Assembly: GCF_019393635.1 (NCBI RefSeq)
Contig: NC_057863.1
Coordinates: forward strand, 644,587,306 to 644,651,305
Origin: Dromiciops gliroides
Taxonomy: Eukaryota; Chordata; Mammalia; Microbiotheria; Microbiotheriidae
Length of the DNA stretch: 64,000 nucleotides
Direction of reading: 5' to 3'
The notes below the pieces were generated by a model that was not told the origin of the DNA, made no database searches, and worked only from the letters and a program-made list of their open reading frames with translations. The position numbers and the translations under genes were made by a program. Of the stretch, positions 1 through 10,990 are shown piece by piece; the stretch's first letter is position 1, and every line of letters begins with the position of its first letter.

Positions 1-106
1 AAGTAATGCCTAGAATGAGGGACTGGCAGTGAGAAAGACAAAGATGCAGAAACACACAGAGGCCAAGAGAGGATCACAGAGACCAAAAGGGTAAGAGAGA
101 AGACAC

Positions 107-138
<32 letters not shown>
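107..138. repeat. (CA)n microsatellite
   Basis: About 16 uninterrupted CA units. The bases around it are purine-rich with no recognisable element. Confidence 0.95.
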
Positions 139-140
<2 letters not shown>

Positions 141-645
141 GACAGAGACAAATAGAAACACATAATCACAGGCTCTCAGAGTGGAGAGGTAACCTTACTC
201 ACTGTATGGATGGTAAAACTGAGGCTATCAGTCAAACAAACATTTATTAAGCACCTATTATGTAGCAGAAACTTTCCTAAGTGCCGATTAATGGAGGAAA
301 GAACCATTAACAGTGATTCCCCTCTCCCCTGCCCCATGCCCCACTCCATCCCTATGCCCGAGAGTCTAGGCAGGTTTCATTTTACCCCTCTCTTAAGGTT
401 CTCCAGAACTCCAGGGAGTTTGTGGGGGTGTCTAATCTCTATGGACATTGCCTCTACCTCCTACAATGGTATTTCCCCAGTTTGAGGGGTTTTCTGAACC
501 ACAAGTCCATAACTGCTCCCTGAGACACCGGAAAAGGATGCAGGTCATCTGACTTACTCTGTAAATCATCTTTCCAGTATAGGAAAGATCTTGCTTTCCA
601 AGACCCCAACCCCCACCTCTCCAGGCCAGCCTTTTTCCAATGAGG

Positions 646-647
<2 letters not shown>
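139..647. other. Unassigned DNA with a short L2/THER-like tail
   Basis: Around 236-285 there is an ATTTATTAAGCACCTATTATGT motif family typical of old L2/THER ends. The rest of this stretch shows no coding signal or repeat I recognise. Confidence 0.4.

Positions 648-682
<35 letters not shown>
648..682. repeat. (CA)n microsatellite
   Basis: About 17 CA units. They create a false Cys-Val open frame on the reverse strand. Confidence 0.95.
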
Positions 683-685
<3 letters not shown>

Positions 686-820
686 CCCTCCCAAACTTCC
701 TATTGGTACAAAATCAGCTGCACAGTTGTCCATGACTAGCTCAGCCTGCCAGCTCCAATTTTAAAACAGTTCTCTAGCCTCATGAGCAAATGTTTTAACA
801 GTCATGGTAAGGCTTGGACT

Positions 821-1133
821 GTTGTTTGTCCTTCATTCTGGAAGAGGACCATGAAATCAGGAGGTGATGTCATGACTTGCAGGGAATTGGATTTAAGTGA
901 AGAAGGGCTGTGCAAAATCACCAGCCTCACTCTCTTATCCAAAGTCATCTGAGTCCAGTGGCAAAATATACATCAATGGCAACTGGAGATGACACCAGGT
1001 ATTATTTAAGGCAATTGGTGTTAAGTGACTTGCCCAGGATCACATAGGTAATAAGTGCCTGAGTTGAGATTTGAGCTCAGATCCTCCCAACTTCAGGGCC
1101 AGTGCTCTATCCACTGTGCCACCTAGATGCCCC
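821..1133 (-). mobile_element. tRNA-headed SINE with a LINE-derived tail
   Basis: Read on the minus strand, a tRNA-SINE-like head (complement of GTGCTCTATCCACTGTGCC, 1101-1119) is followed by about 190 bp matching the 3' end of the LINE at 18.0 kb and finishing GAAGGACAAACAAC. The insertion is bounded by AAGGCTTGGACT at 809-820 and AAGGCTTGAACT at 1134-1145, a 12-bp target duplication with one mismatch. A second copy lies at 38,910-39,226. The shared tail suggests that the LINE mobilised it. Confidence 0.8.
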
Positions 1134-1289
1134 AAGGCTTGAACTGGTGGCTTTACAAAAAGATCTAAATCAGCAAAGATCCTGAAAGTTGTGTTCTTTC
1201 CAGTTCAGAAAGAGGAGAAGCTAACCCAAGCTCATGAACAGGGAATGACCAAGATTTCTACCAGAGTTTTAAAACTCTACAGGGGAAGG

Positions 1290-1438
1290 AGCAGCTAGGT
1301 GGCGCAGTGGATAGAGCACCAGCCCTGGAGTCAGGAGTATCTGAGTTCAAATCCAGCCTCAGACACTTAACACTTACTAGCTGTGTGACCCTGGGCAAGT
1401 CACTTAACCCCAATTGCCTCACTGAAAAAAACAAAAAA
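1290..1438 (+). mobile_element. WSINE1-like tRNA-SINE
   Basis: Full-length copy of the dominant SINE here. The tRNA-derived head carries pol III A- and B-box-like blocks. A conserved middle (TAGCTGTGTGACC, CTGGGCAAGTCACTTAACC) and an A-rich tail follow. This copy has the 'GAGTCAG / TAACAC / CCCCAATTGCCTCAC' diagnostic set. In one frame such copies give the false peptide TLTSCVTLGKSLNPNC seen all over the window. Confidence 0.93.
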
Positions 1439-1545
1439 GGGAGCAAGAGGAGAGATGAGGAGAGGAAAGAGGAAAAGGGAGGGGAGGAGGAGTAGAGTGG
1501 AAGGGAGAGAATAAAGAGGAAAGGGGAGGAGGGAAGAGAAGATCA
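1439..1545 (+). repeat. Purine-rich (GA) tract
   Basis: About 100 bases of almost pure A/G directly after the SINE tail, probably an expanded and diverged tail or simple repeat. Confidence 0.7.
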
Positions 1546-1779
1546 CCCAAGCCTCCTCCAAGGAGAATGAGAAGGTAAAAGCTAAAGTGGTGAGATATGA
1601 GATGGATTTTGTTTGTTTGGTTTTTGCTGTTGTTGTTTTAACCAAAGGTGCTCACTCAGGGAGTTAGAACCCTGAGGGAAAAAAACATACATCCCCTTCT
1701 CCCACCTGAATTGATCTGGGTGAACCAAGCACCTGTTTCTAAGTGTTCTTATATACTATTTGGTGGGGGGGGGGTATTT

Positions 1780-1917
1780 TTGTGACGCAATTGGGGTTAA
1801 GTGACTTGCCTAAGGTCACACAGCTAGTAAGTGTTAAGTGTCTGAGGCTGGATTTGAACTCAGGTCCTCCTGAATCCAGAGACAGTGCTCTATCCACTGT
1901 GCCACCTGGCTGCCCCC
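1780..1917 (-). mobile_element. tRNA-SINE, reverse
   Basis: Complement of the full SINE, from the CAATTGGGGTTAAGTGACTTG end to the GCCACCTGGCTGCCCC head. A G-run precedes it. Confidence 0.92.
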
Positions 1918-1959
1918 TACCACACTTTTTAAAGTCAGATGAAGTCTTTAATAGTATAT

Positions 1960-2205
1960 AAGAGGGGAAGTTAGGGTTAGGTATAAGCAAAGAAGAACTG
2001 CAGTAGCTCAAAAGAAGTGTGAGATGTTCAAATTTAGAAACATCTCCACTCCCATTGTTTATATGGGTTATTGGTGCTTGACCTATGATAAAGCCCTCTG
2101 AGTTCATATGGTTTGATCAGCCACAATCAGACACACTGTACCTTGACCCCAACATTGTGATGTCATGTTGGTCCTCTTTGAGTATAAAGGAAACAGCTAA
2201 TATTG
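1960..2205 (+). mobile_element. LINE 3' end (finger-bearing LINE family), degenerate
   Basis: Reads in sense as the same coding tail and 3' UTR seen in reverse at 35.2-35.9 kb. Shared landmarks are GCAGTAGCTCAAA, GATCAGCCACAATCAGACAC and the terminal block TGATGTCATGTTGGTCCTC. It is decayed, with no open frame. Confidence 0.6.
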
Positions 2206-3324
2206 CATAAGCTTCAGACCTTTTCCCCCTCTTTCCTTTTCATTTTTTACATCTTTTAAAAATTCTGTTTGTTATGTGGGATGGCTCTCTGGAAAGATGA
2301 CGGTGAGATATACTGGAGATAAGCATGATGGAAAAAGTAAAAGACATCAATAAAAATTTATTTTTTAAAAAGACTGCATTTCATAGATCAAAGCCTATTT
2401 CTCCCAAACATATTTGGTTGCGCCCTGTCATTGGCATTTCCTTGTGCCCTTTTCTTCAAGGGGTGAGGGTTCAGGACAGCTCTGGGGGCCACATGGAGAG
2501 AGTGGCATTGCCTCATGCAGTCTGGGATCCTAGCCCATTGTGAGAGGGTTCCCATCTCTAACTGTGGAGTGGGGGCATCATCTCAAACTGTCTGAATGTT
2601 TCACAGCTTCACTTCCAAGAACAGAATTGCTCTGAATTGGGACCATGACCTTAACCTGTTGCAACTCTCTAATGCTAACAAGTTAATGAATGAGAACAGA
2701 ATTTATTAAGCACTTATTCTCAGCCAGGAATTGGGATAGGGAGAAAGGAAGAGGCCAGAGAGAGGGCAAGAGACAAAAAGAAAGCTTCAGAGGAAGAGAA
2801 GAAGAAAAGAAAGAAAACAAATAGAGAGAAGGGAGAGAAACAAAATTAAATGAGAGACAGAGAAACCCTGGTAGCTTTGAACCTATAGTGAATTTCCAGC
2901 TTCAACCCATGAGAAACAGCTACATAGCCAGCCAAGAAGATTGACCTCCAAGTGGGGAAGGTCTGCAGTATGGGGTACCCTCTGGAGAAAGCATCTTAGG
3001 TTTGGGATGAACCTGCTACCTCCCTGCCTCTCAGGGCTCTTGGTAGACTTGCTCCTCAGACTTGCTTCTCTTTCTCTTCATCTCTTTCATCTCCTCCCTT
3101 TCTTCTGCCCCCATCCCCACACACCCTTCCATCCTTCTGCTACCATTATCTTTTCTCTCTGACTCTGTCTTCCTTCTGACCTGGCTGTCACCTGCTGTTT
3201 TGAATATGTGTCAATGGGAGGAGAGACTCAGAAATTTTGGCTTCCCAGCTCTCCCTGAGGTCTCTCTCAGCAAGGCAAGGCTATGGACTGAAGGAATGAA
3301 GGAAAAGAAATGATGAGGATTTTA
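2206..3324. other. Unassigned DNA
   Basis: Contains an L2-like tail near 2697-2720 and a purine-rich stretch at 2740-2870. The two overlapping frames at 2.9-3.3 kb are low-complexity Leu/Ser/Pro-rich translations of pyrimidine-rich DNA and do not look coding. Confidence 0.4.
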
Positions 3325-3925
3325 AATTTGGGAGCTGGGGAGACAATATGGCAGAGAGAAGCCAGGAAGTTGCCTGGGTTCTCCTGAGTTTCCCTCAAAA
3401 ACAACATTATATCAAGCCTCTAAATGGATTCTGAAACTATAGAACCTACAAAAAAAGACAGAGAGACACAATCTTCTAACTTGGGATAATCTAGAAGATT
3501 TCAGGAAAGGTCTGTCCCTCTTGGGTGAAAGGGGAGGGCGGCTCAGCACAGCTCAGCAGGTGCAGCTCAGAGCAGCACACAGAAGAGGGGGTCTGTGCAG
3601 GTAAGAAGGAGGCTCCTGGACACAGCATAAATAAGTTGCTGAGGCCCCTGGGTCCTGGCTCAAAAGGCTGGTGACACAACAGGCCATTTGTGAGACCCAC
3701 CAGTCCTGGCTGAGAGGACAAATTTCCAGCTAGTGAACCACCCACATGACAGGCGCGACTTGCACAGGGAGCAAGCCCAGAGCAGTGAGGAATCCAAAAG
3801 CCACAGAGACCTCAGAGCAGAAAGCCAGTGACCTGGCCCCTATCCCCCAGCACAAGAAGTTTGCAACAGTGATCCCTATGCCCCAGGAGCAAAGCTCAAC
3901 TTTATAGGTTTAAAAATAGGCTACA

Positions 3926-4080
3926 GGGGCAGCTAGGTGGCGCAGTGAATAGAGCACCGGCCCTGGAGTCAGGAGTACCTGAGTTCAAATCCGGCTCAGA
4001 CACTTAACACACACTTACTAGCTGTGTGACCCTGGGCAAGTCACTTAACCCCAATTGCCTCACTAAAAAAAAAAAAAAAA
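3926..4080 (+). mobile_element. tRNA-SINE in L1 5' UTR
   Basis: Target duplication AGGCTACA at 3918-3925 and 4081-4088, extended by neighbouring As. It lies 10 bases before the ORF1 start codon. Confidence 0.92.
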
Positions 4081-4112
4081 AGGCTACAATATGAGTAAGA
4101 AACAAAAAAGAA

Positions 4113-4262
4113 GGGGGGAGCTAGGTAGCATGGTAGATAAAGCACTGGCCCTGGATTCGGAAGACCTGAGTTCAAATCCAGATTCAAACACTTGACTCTT
4201 ACTAGCTATGTGACCCTGGGCAAGTCACTTAGTAACCCTCATTGCCCTGCAAAAAGGAAAAA
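4113..4262 (+). mobile_element. tRNA-SINE in L1 ORF1 codon 8
   Basis: Inserted after AAGAAACAAAAA of ORF1. The same A-rich string is repeated after the SINE tail near 4270-4285. The head is diverged (CTAGGTAGCATGGTAGAT). Confidence 0.88.
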
Positions 4263-4462
4263 AAGAAACAAAAAGAAACAAAAAATGACCCTTACCATTG
4301 ACAGCTTCTATGGTGACAGGGAAGACCAAACCACTAACTCAAATGAGGACGATACTGTCAAAATGCCTACATGTGAAGCCTCAAGTGGGAAGATGATCTG
4401 GTCTCAAGACCACAAAGCCTTCTTGGAAGAGCTCAAAAAAGCTTTTAAAAATCAAATGAGAG

Positions 4463-4600
4463 GGCAGCTAGGTGGCACAGTGGATAGAGCACCAGCCCTG
4501 GAGTCAGGAGTACCTGAGTTCAAATCCAGCCTCAGACACTTAACACTTACTAGCTGTGTGACCCTGGGCAAGTCACTTAACTCTCATTGCCCCACAAAAC
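4463..4600 (+). mobile_element. tRNA-SINE in L1 ORF1, 14-bp TSD
   Basis: Perfect duplication AAATCAAATGAGAG at 4449-4462 and 4601-4614. The L1 reading frame is cut at FKNQMR. Confidence 0.95.
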
Positions 4601-4794
4601 AAATCAAATGAGAGAGGTAGAAGAAAAATGGGAAAATAAATGAGAGAAATGAAACACTGGAAAAAGAAGAACAAAAATAGACTGAAGAAAACAGTTCCTT
4701 AAAAAATACAAATGGGGGGCAGGGAATTGGTTAAATGGAAAAGGAGGTACAAAAGCTTACTGAGGAAAATAATGCCTTAAAAATTAAAACTGGG

Positions 4795-4940
4795 GCGGCT
4801 AGGTGGTGCAGTGGCCCTGCACCGGCCCTGGATTCAGGAGTACCTGAGTTCAAATCCGGCCTCAGACACTTGACACTTACTAGCTGTGTGACCCTGGGCA
4901 AGTCACTTAACCCTCATTGCCCCACAAAAAAATTTTTTTT
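4795..4940 (+). mobile_element. tRNA-SINE in L1 ORF1, 13-bp TSD
   Basis: Perfect duplication AATTAAAACTGGG at 4782-4794 and 4941-4953. The head is altered where GTGGATAGAGC should be (GTGGCCCTGC). Confidence 0.95.
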
Positions 4941-5340
4941 AATTAAAACTGGGCAGAGGGAAGTTAATGACTCCATAAGACATCAAGAATCTGTCAAGCA
5001 GAATAAAAAGACTGAAAAAAAAATAGAAGAAAATGTGAAATACCTCATCGGAACTGACCTGGAAAATAGATCCAAGAGAGATAATCTAAGAATTATTGGA
5101 CTACCTGAAAGCCATGATCAAAAAAAGAGTCTAGACACCATATTCCAGGAAATTATCAAGGAGAACTGCCCTGTTATTGTAGAATAGGAGGATAAAATTG
5201 TCATTGAGTGAATCCACCAACCACCTCCTGAAAGAGTCCCCAAAAGGAAAACTCCAAGGAATATTGCAGCCAAATTCCAGAATTATCAGGTGAAGGAGAA
5301 AATACTACAAGCAGCCAGAAAGAAACAATTTAAATATCAT

Positions 5341-6627
5341 AGATTTGGGAGCTGACAGAAAGTCAGAGAAAGACACAGAAGCTGAGATGTGACAGACACA
5401 CCTAGGGAAAGATCCAAAGACAATGAAAAAGATTGGCAGGAAGTCACAAAATAAATATAAAGAAACAGATAGAAATACAGAGAAAAACATACACTCACAG
5501 GTTCTCAAAGTTTTGAGGGACCTTAGAGACCATCCCTTTCATTATGCAAATGAGGAATTTAAGTCTAAGAGAACAGTAGAGGTTTGCCCAAATACACACG
5601 GCAAATCAGGAAAAAGTTGAGGCTAGAACGCAGGACCCGATTCCTAGCCCAAGGTTTTCTCTCTGGATATTGGAGATATCTCTCCTTAAAGGTTATTGTG
5701 TGTCTGGAGACTGGTCTTCTAAAGGGGTGAAAAAGGCAATTAGATGCCCTGAGGAGGCACTAAGAAAATACAGAGGTCCCTCACCTGGTTTTCTGCCCCT
5801 TCCCTACTGCCAGGTCCCACACAGAGACATCCGTGGGTCTTAGGGCTGCTACTACCCATTGGTTCTCCAGTTTTTTTACTCAATAGAAACAGTTCTTTCT
5901 GCCATCTGAACTCTCCTGCCCACTGATGTCATCATTTCCAGCCCAGAAAAACATTCTTCAGAGAGCAAGAATGTGGAGAAAAGACTCAGATTCTCTCTGG
6001 TCATCTGCCACCTCTTCCCAACACTGACTCCATGAGCATTGGTTCCCCATCCAGCCTTGAAAAACAACTGCTGGACCTAGAGGAGCTAGGATAGTGCACC
6101 CATTCTTCATACACAGGAAGGTGGTTTAAACAAAGTTCAATCATCCTGGGGGAACCTGGCATCTAATGAAAAAAAAAAGTTTAGCCTTTTTATTTTTCAC
6201 ACTAATTGGTTCATTAAATCCCCACGCTGGTGTCCTAGGGACAGATTTACTTATAGCTTATAAAGTACTTTGTGTGTAACGTAAATCAGGTCTGGAGAAA
6301 GGAATTAATTCCTACATGCTAAAGAAATGATAAACAGTTTGTGTTTAGCATTTTAGCAGATGATTCAGCAATCTTTTTGATTTGGGGCATGACTTAAAAC
6401 AGGATTTGTAACAATTTATAACAACAATCATTTGAAAGTGGTGATGCACAGAAGAGAACAGAAGGAAGTTCAGAAGGAGGCACAGATTAGCAGGACAGTT
6501 TCAAAAAAAAATTGAGGAAGAAGTATGAAATGAAGAGTCATTAGAATACCTCTTAGAATCTCTAGACAACTCAGGATCCCTTGGAATTCACAGACAATTC
6601 AAATACTACCTTCAGCATGAAGTTTTT
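5341..6627. other. Unassigned DNA with a MIR-like patch
   Basis: 5515-5645 resembles an old MIR-like element (GGGACCTTAGAGACCATC; AGGTTTGCCCAAATACACA). The A/G-rich part at 5350-5480 resembles bases 1-200 of the window in composition only. The rest has no coding signal. Confidence 0.4.
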
Positions 6628-6803
6628 TGTTCTATTTTGTTTTGGTTTTGCATTTCTTTCTTTTTTGTGGGGCAGTGAGGGTTAAGTGACTTGTCCAGGG
6701 TCACACAGTTAGTACGCATCAAGTGTCTGAGGCTAGATTTGAACTCAGGTCCTCCTGACTCCAGAACTGGTGCTCTATCCACTGTGCCACCTAGCTGCTC
6801 CCC
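6628..6803 (-). mobile_element. tRNA-SINE, reverse
   Basis: Target duplication CATGAAGTTTTT at 6616-6627 and CATGAAGCTTTT at 6806-6817, with a T-rich start as expected for a reverse copy. Confidence 0.9.
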
Positions 6804-6904
6804 AACATGAAGCTTTTTCTAGTTCCCTCCCTCCCCCCAAAAAAATCACCTTGAACATAGTTGGGATATGTATGGTTTCTACTTACCTACACATATGTTG
6901 TCTC

Positions 6905-7005
6905 CCCCAATAGACTTGTAAGTTCATTGAGGGCAAGAACTGTTGAATTTTTTCACTTCTATCTTTAGTAACTGGAACATAGCATTTAATAAATGATTGG
7001 TTAAT
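6905..7005 (+). repeat. L2 3' end fragment
   Basis: GACTTGTAAGTTCATTGAGGGC, then ATAGCATTTAATAAATGATTGG: the mammalian L2 3' UTR pattern (TAAGCTCCTTGAGGGCAGG ... CTTAATAAATG). Confidence 0.75.
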
Positions 7006-7492
7006 AATTACTGGATGGGTGGGTGTCTGTGTCTATAGAGAGAGTGGTATTACTCTGAGAGACAGAGGAGAGTGATGTATCTGTACATCACTGAGTATGT
7101 GTACCCACTAGTGTACCTGCACTGGTCACTGGGAAGGGTACTTTTAATGGAGGAATCTGACCTCCCCATCTCTTTACTTGAAGCTCCCCTGTTCTTTATA
7201 GTTCCAAATCAAGATGCTGAGCACTTCCCAGTCCAATCCCTCTGGCCTCAGAAATTCCTAGACAGGAGCAGGGTCTTCCTGACCTTCTTACATGGATAGT
7301 GGCCACTCCTGTCCCTGGGAGGACCAGAAAGAAGAGGAGCTTGTCCTGTGAGTCAGGATGGGGGCCACTGGGTCATTAATAACCCTCTATGATGTTATTA
7401 CTCTTTCCCAGCTGTGACATAGGGCACAGAATTCTAAGTCCTGGATAATCTCTGGAAAAAAGGATGGGATCCTAGCATTTAGAAGTAGAAGG
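7006..7492. other. Unassigned DNA
   Basis: A 75-codon open frame at 7072-7299 has no start context, motif or similarity I recognise. I treat it as chance. Confidence 0.4.
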
Positions 7493-7635
7493 GGGCAGTT
7501 AGGTGGCTCAATGGATAAAGCACCAGCCCTGGATTCAGGAGGACCTGAGTTCAAATCCAGCCTCAGACACTTGACACTTATTAGCTGTGTGACCTTGGGC
7601 AAGTCACTTAACCTTCATTGCGAAGAAGAAGAAGA
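7493..7635 (+). mobile_element. tRNA-SINE
   Basis: 'GATTCAG / TTGACAC' type. The tail has become (GAA)n instead of poly-A, and the flanks are similar (AGAAGTAGAAGGG / AGAAGAAGAGTAGGG). Confidence 0.88.
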
Positions 7636-7699
7636 AGAGTAGGGGGTGGGGCTGGAGTCAATCCTTTGGACTAATGAGGAAAAAGAGGGGAAAGGGGCT

Positions 7700-7900
7700 A
7701 TCCTCAATGAAATCAGTAAGTGATCATGGATTGATTTTGCCTCTGGCTCCCTCATTTTTTTCATCTGTAAAATGTGGGTAATAATAGCACCTACCTACCA
7801 AGGGTATTATGAGGATCCAATGGGATACTATATGAAAAGTATTTTGTAAACCTCAAAGTGCTATATAAATGCTAGCTGAAATTATTATTATCATTGTCGT
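7700..7900 (+). repeat. MIR/THER-like CORE-SINE fragment
   Basis: TTTCATCTGTAAAATGTGGG, then AGCACCTACCTACCAAGG and GTGCTATATAAATGCTAGCT, the classic order of MIR-type elements. Confidence 0.7.
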
Positions 7901-8474
7901 TGTTCTTATCACTGTCATTTTTTTAATCATTTGTCCAGTCCTGTGCTAGCCACTGGAAGATAATTCAGGTCCAGTAAACAAACAAATATTGAAGTTTCTC
8001 CCACTTAGATTCTTTCTCCCCTTCCCTCTTTCCCGAGATGTGACACTGTGTGGGGGACATAGGGAAGAGTGTATACTCCTGACAATTGGAAGGAAGCTGT
8101 TCTTCTAACTCCATGGGCACCTGCCTGTTTATTTACCCTGGGGACAGATATTCTGTGAAAGGTTCACCCAGTGTGTGTGTGCATGCCATGTTCCCTTGGG
8201 TGATGGCATGCCAACCGGTGTGACTGTAACCCTGCAATGGCATATTTACCTGTGTTTTGGGGATGTCCCTGTAGATACCTACAAGTACATCACAGCCCTA
8301 TGAACCTATTCCATGGTAACAGTTATATTTGTGCTTTACAAGGAGACAATTGTGTATACAGGTAAGTAGGCCTGTCTTGGGTCTACAGATTATTCATCTA
8401 ATTGCATATCATAATCCATACAATAGAGGTCCTTTACCCCCTTGGTTTTTCCTGCATGGGTGGCTATGCCAAGA
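7901..8474. other. Unassigned DNA
   Basis: No open frame of note, no repeat recognised and no tRNA-like fold seen. Confidence 0.35.
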
Positions 8475-8735
8475 TCTTTTTTTTTCTCCCTAACTTTTTT
8501 TTCCACATTTAATTTTTATTTTATTTTTTCTCAGTTACACGTAACCAAAAACTTTTAACATTCATTTTTTTAATTTTAAGTTTCAAATTCTCTCCCTCTC
8601 TACCTCCTCTCTTCCCTTCTTGACAAGGGAAGCAATTTGATTTGGATCATACATGTGTAGTCATGCAAAACGTTTCTATCTTAACTGTGTTAAAAACAAA
8701 AAAAGAAAACAGACCGAAAACAAGAAAAATAAACT
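8475..8735 (-). mobile_element. L1 3' UTR, reverse
   Basis: T-rich start (reverse poly-A), then the complement of the marsupial L1 3' end: TTACACGTAACC, AACATTCATTTTT, a CT-rich tract (complement of the GGGAGGGAG polypurine tract) and CATACATGTGTAGTCATG. Confidence 0.7.
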
Positions 8736-8929
8736 TTTTTAAAAGTATGCTAAAATCCACATTCATTGTATCCCATGATTCTTTTAATTTTTTAAATTCT
8801 GAACTTAACACCCAATGAATCACTTTATTATGAAAAGTAGTACAGAATTGTATAAACAGGATTGCATAGCAATCTCAAATCTTTTGCTTTATCTTTTAAT
8901 CAGACAAAAAATCCTACCAGTAATTTTCT

Positions 8930-10195
8930 TTTATTTTTTATATTTTTATTATTCATGAATTTTTAGCATTCTTTTTTATGATATATTGCTGTAATGTCAT
9001 TTTTTTAAGTTTTTAATTCCAAAATTTCTCCCTTCCTCCTAACACTCCTCCACCCAGTGAGAAGGCAAGAAAACTTCAATGATTCCTATTCTTTCTAGTG
9101 TTTTTAATAAGGAGTGTTGGATTTTGTCAAAAACCTTTTTCTGCATGTATTGACATAATCATATGATTTCTGTTGGTTTTGTTATTTATCTGATCAATTA
9201 TGCTGATAGCTTGAAGCAGCTCTGCATTCCCATAAATCCCACCTGGTCATAGTGCATGATTTTGTGATATATTGCTGTACTATCATTGCTAGTATTTTAT
9301 TTAAAATTTTTGCATCAATATTCATTAGGGAAATTGGTCTATGGTTTTCTTTCTCTGTTTTTGCTCTTCCAGGTTTAAGTATGAGCATCATATTTGTGTC
9401 ATAAAAGGAATTTGGTAGGATTCTTTCTCTGCCTATTTTTCCAAATAGTTTATATATAGTATTAGAATTGATTGTTTCATAAATGTTTGGTAGAATTCAT
9501 TCGTGAACTCATCTGGTCCTGGGAATTTGTTCTTAGGAAGCTCATTTATGATTGTTCAATTTCTTTTTCTAGGATGGGGTTATTTAAGAATTCTATTTTC
9601 CTTTCTGTTAATCTGGGTAACATGTTTTTGTAAATATTCATCCATTTTGCTTAAATTGTCAGATTTATTGGCATATAATTAGACAAAATAGCTCCTAATA
9701 ATTACTTTAATTTCATCTTCATGGTGGTAAATTCACCCTTTTCATTTTTGATACTGGTAATTTGGTTTTCTTTCTTTTTTACTCAATTTAACCAATGGTT
9801 TGTTGTTGGGTTTTTTTGTAAAAAACTAGTTTTATTTTGCTTCTAGTTTATGCTTTTCTTGCTTTCAATTTATTAGTCTCTCTTTCAATTTTCAGAATTT
9901 TGAATTTGGTGTTCAATTGGTGATTTTTAATTTGTTCTTTTTCTAGTTTTTTAGTTGCATGCCCAGTTCATTAATCTGCTCTCTCTCTATTTTATTGATG
10001 TAAGCAATTAGAGACATAAAATTTCCCCTATGCTTTGACTGCATCCATAAATTTGGGTATGTCATTTCATTGTTGTAATTCTCTTCAATGAAATATTTAT
10101 TGTTTCTATGAGTTATTCTTTAACCTTCTCATTCTTTAGGGTTAGATTATTTAGTTTACAACTAATTTCTATTTATGTTTCCATGGACCTTTATT
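8930..10195 (-). pseudogene. L1 ORF2 (endonuclease-RT linker and RT start) with residual 3' UTR, reverse
   Basis: On the minus strand the 9194-9391 frame contains [20 protein letters not shown], the RT motif diagnostic of mammalian L1 ORF2. Further upstream on that strand (to about 10,195) the DNA follows the usual ORF2 linker region, for example the complement of GGAAGAGCAAAAACAGAG. The polymerase core, C-terminus and frame continuity are lost. 8930-9060 is a separate L1 3' UTR remnant, so the middle of the element is deleted or two elements are juxtaposed. Non-functional. Confidence 0.85.
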
Positions 10196-10199
10196 GAAT

Positions 10200-10440
10200 G
10201 TAATTTTATTCCTTTATTTTTTTTATTATTTTTTAATTATTTTTAATTATTTTCCAGTTACATGTAGAGATAGTTTTCAACATTTGTTTTATAAGATTCA
10301 AGTTTCAAATTTTCTCCTCCCTCCCCTCTTTCCCCTCCCTCCCCAAGACAGCAAGTAATCTGATATAGGTTATATATGTACAATAACATTAAACATAATT
10401 CTGCATTTGTCATGTTATAAGAGAAGAATCAGAGCAAAAA
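10200..10440 (-). mobile_element. L1 3' UTR, reverse, inserted beside ORF2
   Basis: Complement of the L1 tail: T-rich start at 10,212, CCAGTTACATGTAGAG, the CT-rich tract at 10,310-10,345, TCTGATATAGGTTATAT and CATGTTATAAGAGAAGAATC. It breaks the L1 ORF2 similarity at 10,195. Confidence 0.75.
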
Positions 10441-10990
10441 GGAGCAAGGAAGAAAAGCCGGTGGACAAGATTAAGAGAGGCAGACAAGATTAGAGGGGCG
10501 GCAAAGGCGGCAGAGGGCAGACTGACGGAGCAGACAGACAGAAGGTTGGTGAGAGAGAAACACAGGGGTTCAGCAGTGGCAGTAAGGAGAGGAATGTTAG
10601 AAGCAGGGGGATTTACAAAGTGAAAGGGGCTCATGCCCTAAGACAAGCAGCAGCTAAGGCCATTATTGTATTCAAGAAGTTCTAAAGAGACCAGTGGAAA
10701 GAGACACACCAGATGTACATTTTATTTCCCTGTATTCTTAATTTTAAATAGTATCTCATAAAATAAACTCTGCTTTGATTATTTAGTTAAGAGGCTCTTT
10801 AATATTTGGCTTATTAAATTGGGAGTGGAGCAGTGTGGTGGAACTTTATAAACGGCCCACATTAAATTAATGAAGTCAGATAGCCAAACAGTCAAAAGTC
10901 CCCAGATTAGTCCTCCAGTCAGCTTTAGCCCCAAATTAGGCTAGTCATCAAAAATATTTTTTACATTTGAATGGCGACCGCAGCAAGACT
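10441..10990 (+). mobile_element. Possible LTR-like segment
   Basis: G-rich start, AATAAA at 10,762-10,767 followed by a U5-like stretch, and after it TGGCGACCGCAGC (10,971-10,983), which resembles the start of an ERV leader. No matching second LTR or clear target duplication was found, so this is a weak call. Confidence 0.3.

Larger units (their letters stand above)
3325..5340 (+). mobile_element. L1 5' half: 5' UTR plus ORF1, broken by four SINEs
   Basis: 3325-3925 resembles the marsupial L1 5' UTR (ATATGGCAGAGAGAAGCC near the start, GTTTAAAAATAGGCTACA just before ORF1). ORF1 begins at the ATG at 4091 (M-S-K-K-Q-K-R). Its protein pieces include FLEELKKAFKNQMR, then LENRSKRDNLRIIGLPE, which is the L1 ORF1p RRM region (compare NLRI-GVPE in human L1). 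It continues past a stop at 5185-5187 into PPERVPKRKTPRNI and KEKILQAARKKQ. Similarity stops at about 5340, so the end of ORF1, all of ORF2 and the 3' end are missing. SINEs at 3926, 4113, 4463 and 4795 are each bounded by target duplications, so they landed after the L1 did. It is non-functional. Confidence 0.85.

Noticed and set aside
432..683. Reverse frames beginning MCVCVCVC
   Set aside because: They arise from the CA repeat at 648-682. No other coding evidence.
1290..1370. tRNA-like sequence in SINE heads
   Set aside because: The heads have A/B-box resemblance but lack a full cloverleaf and a proper acceptor end, so they are SINE parts, not tRNA genes.
10410..10634. 74-codon reverse frame
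   Set aside because: Low-complexity Ser/Leu/Pro translation of a G/A-rich LTR-like or L1-adjacent tract.
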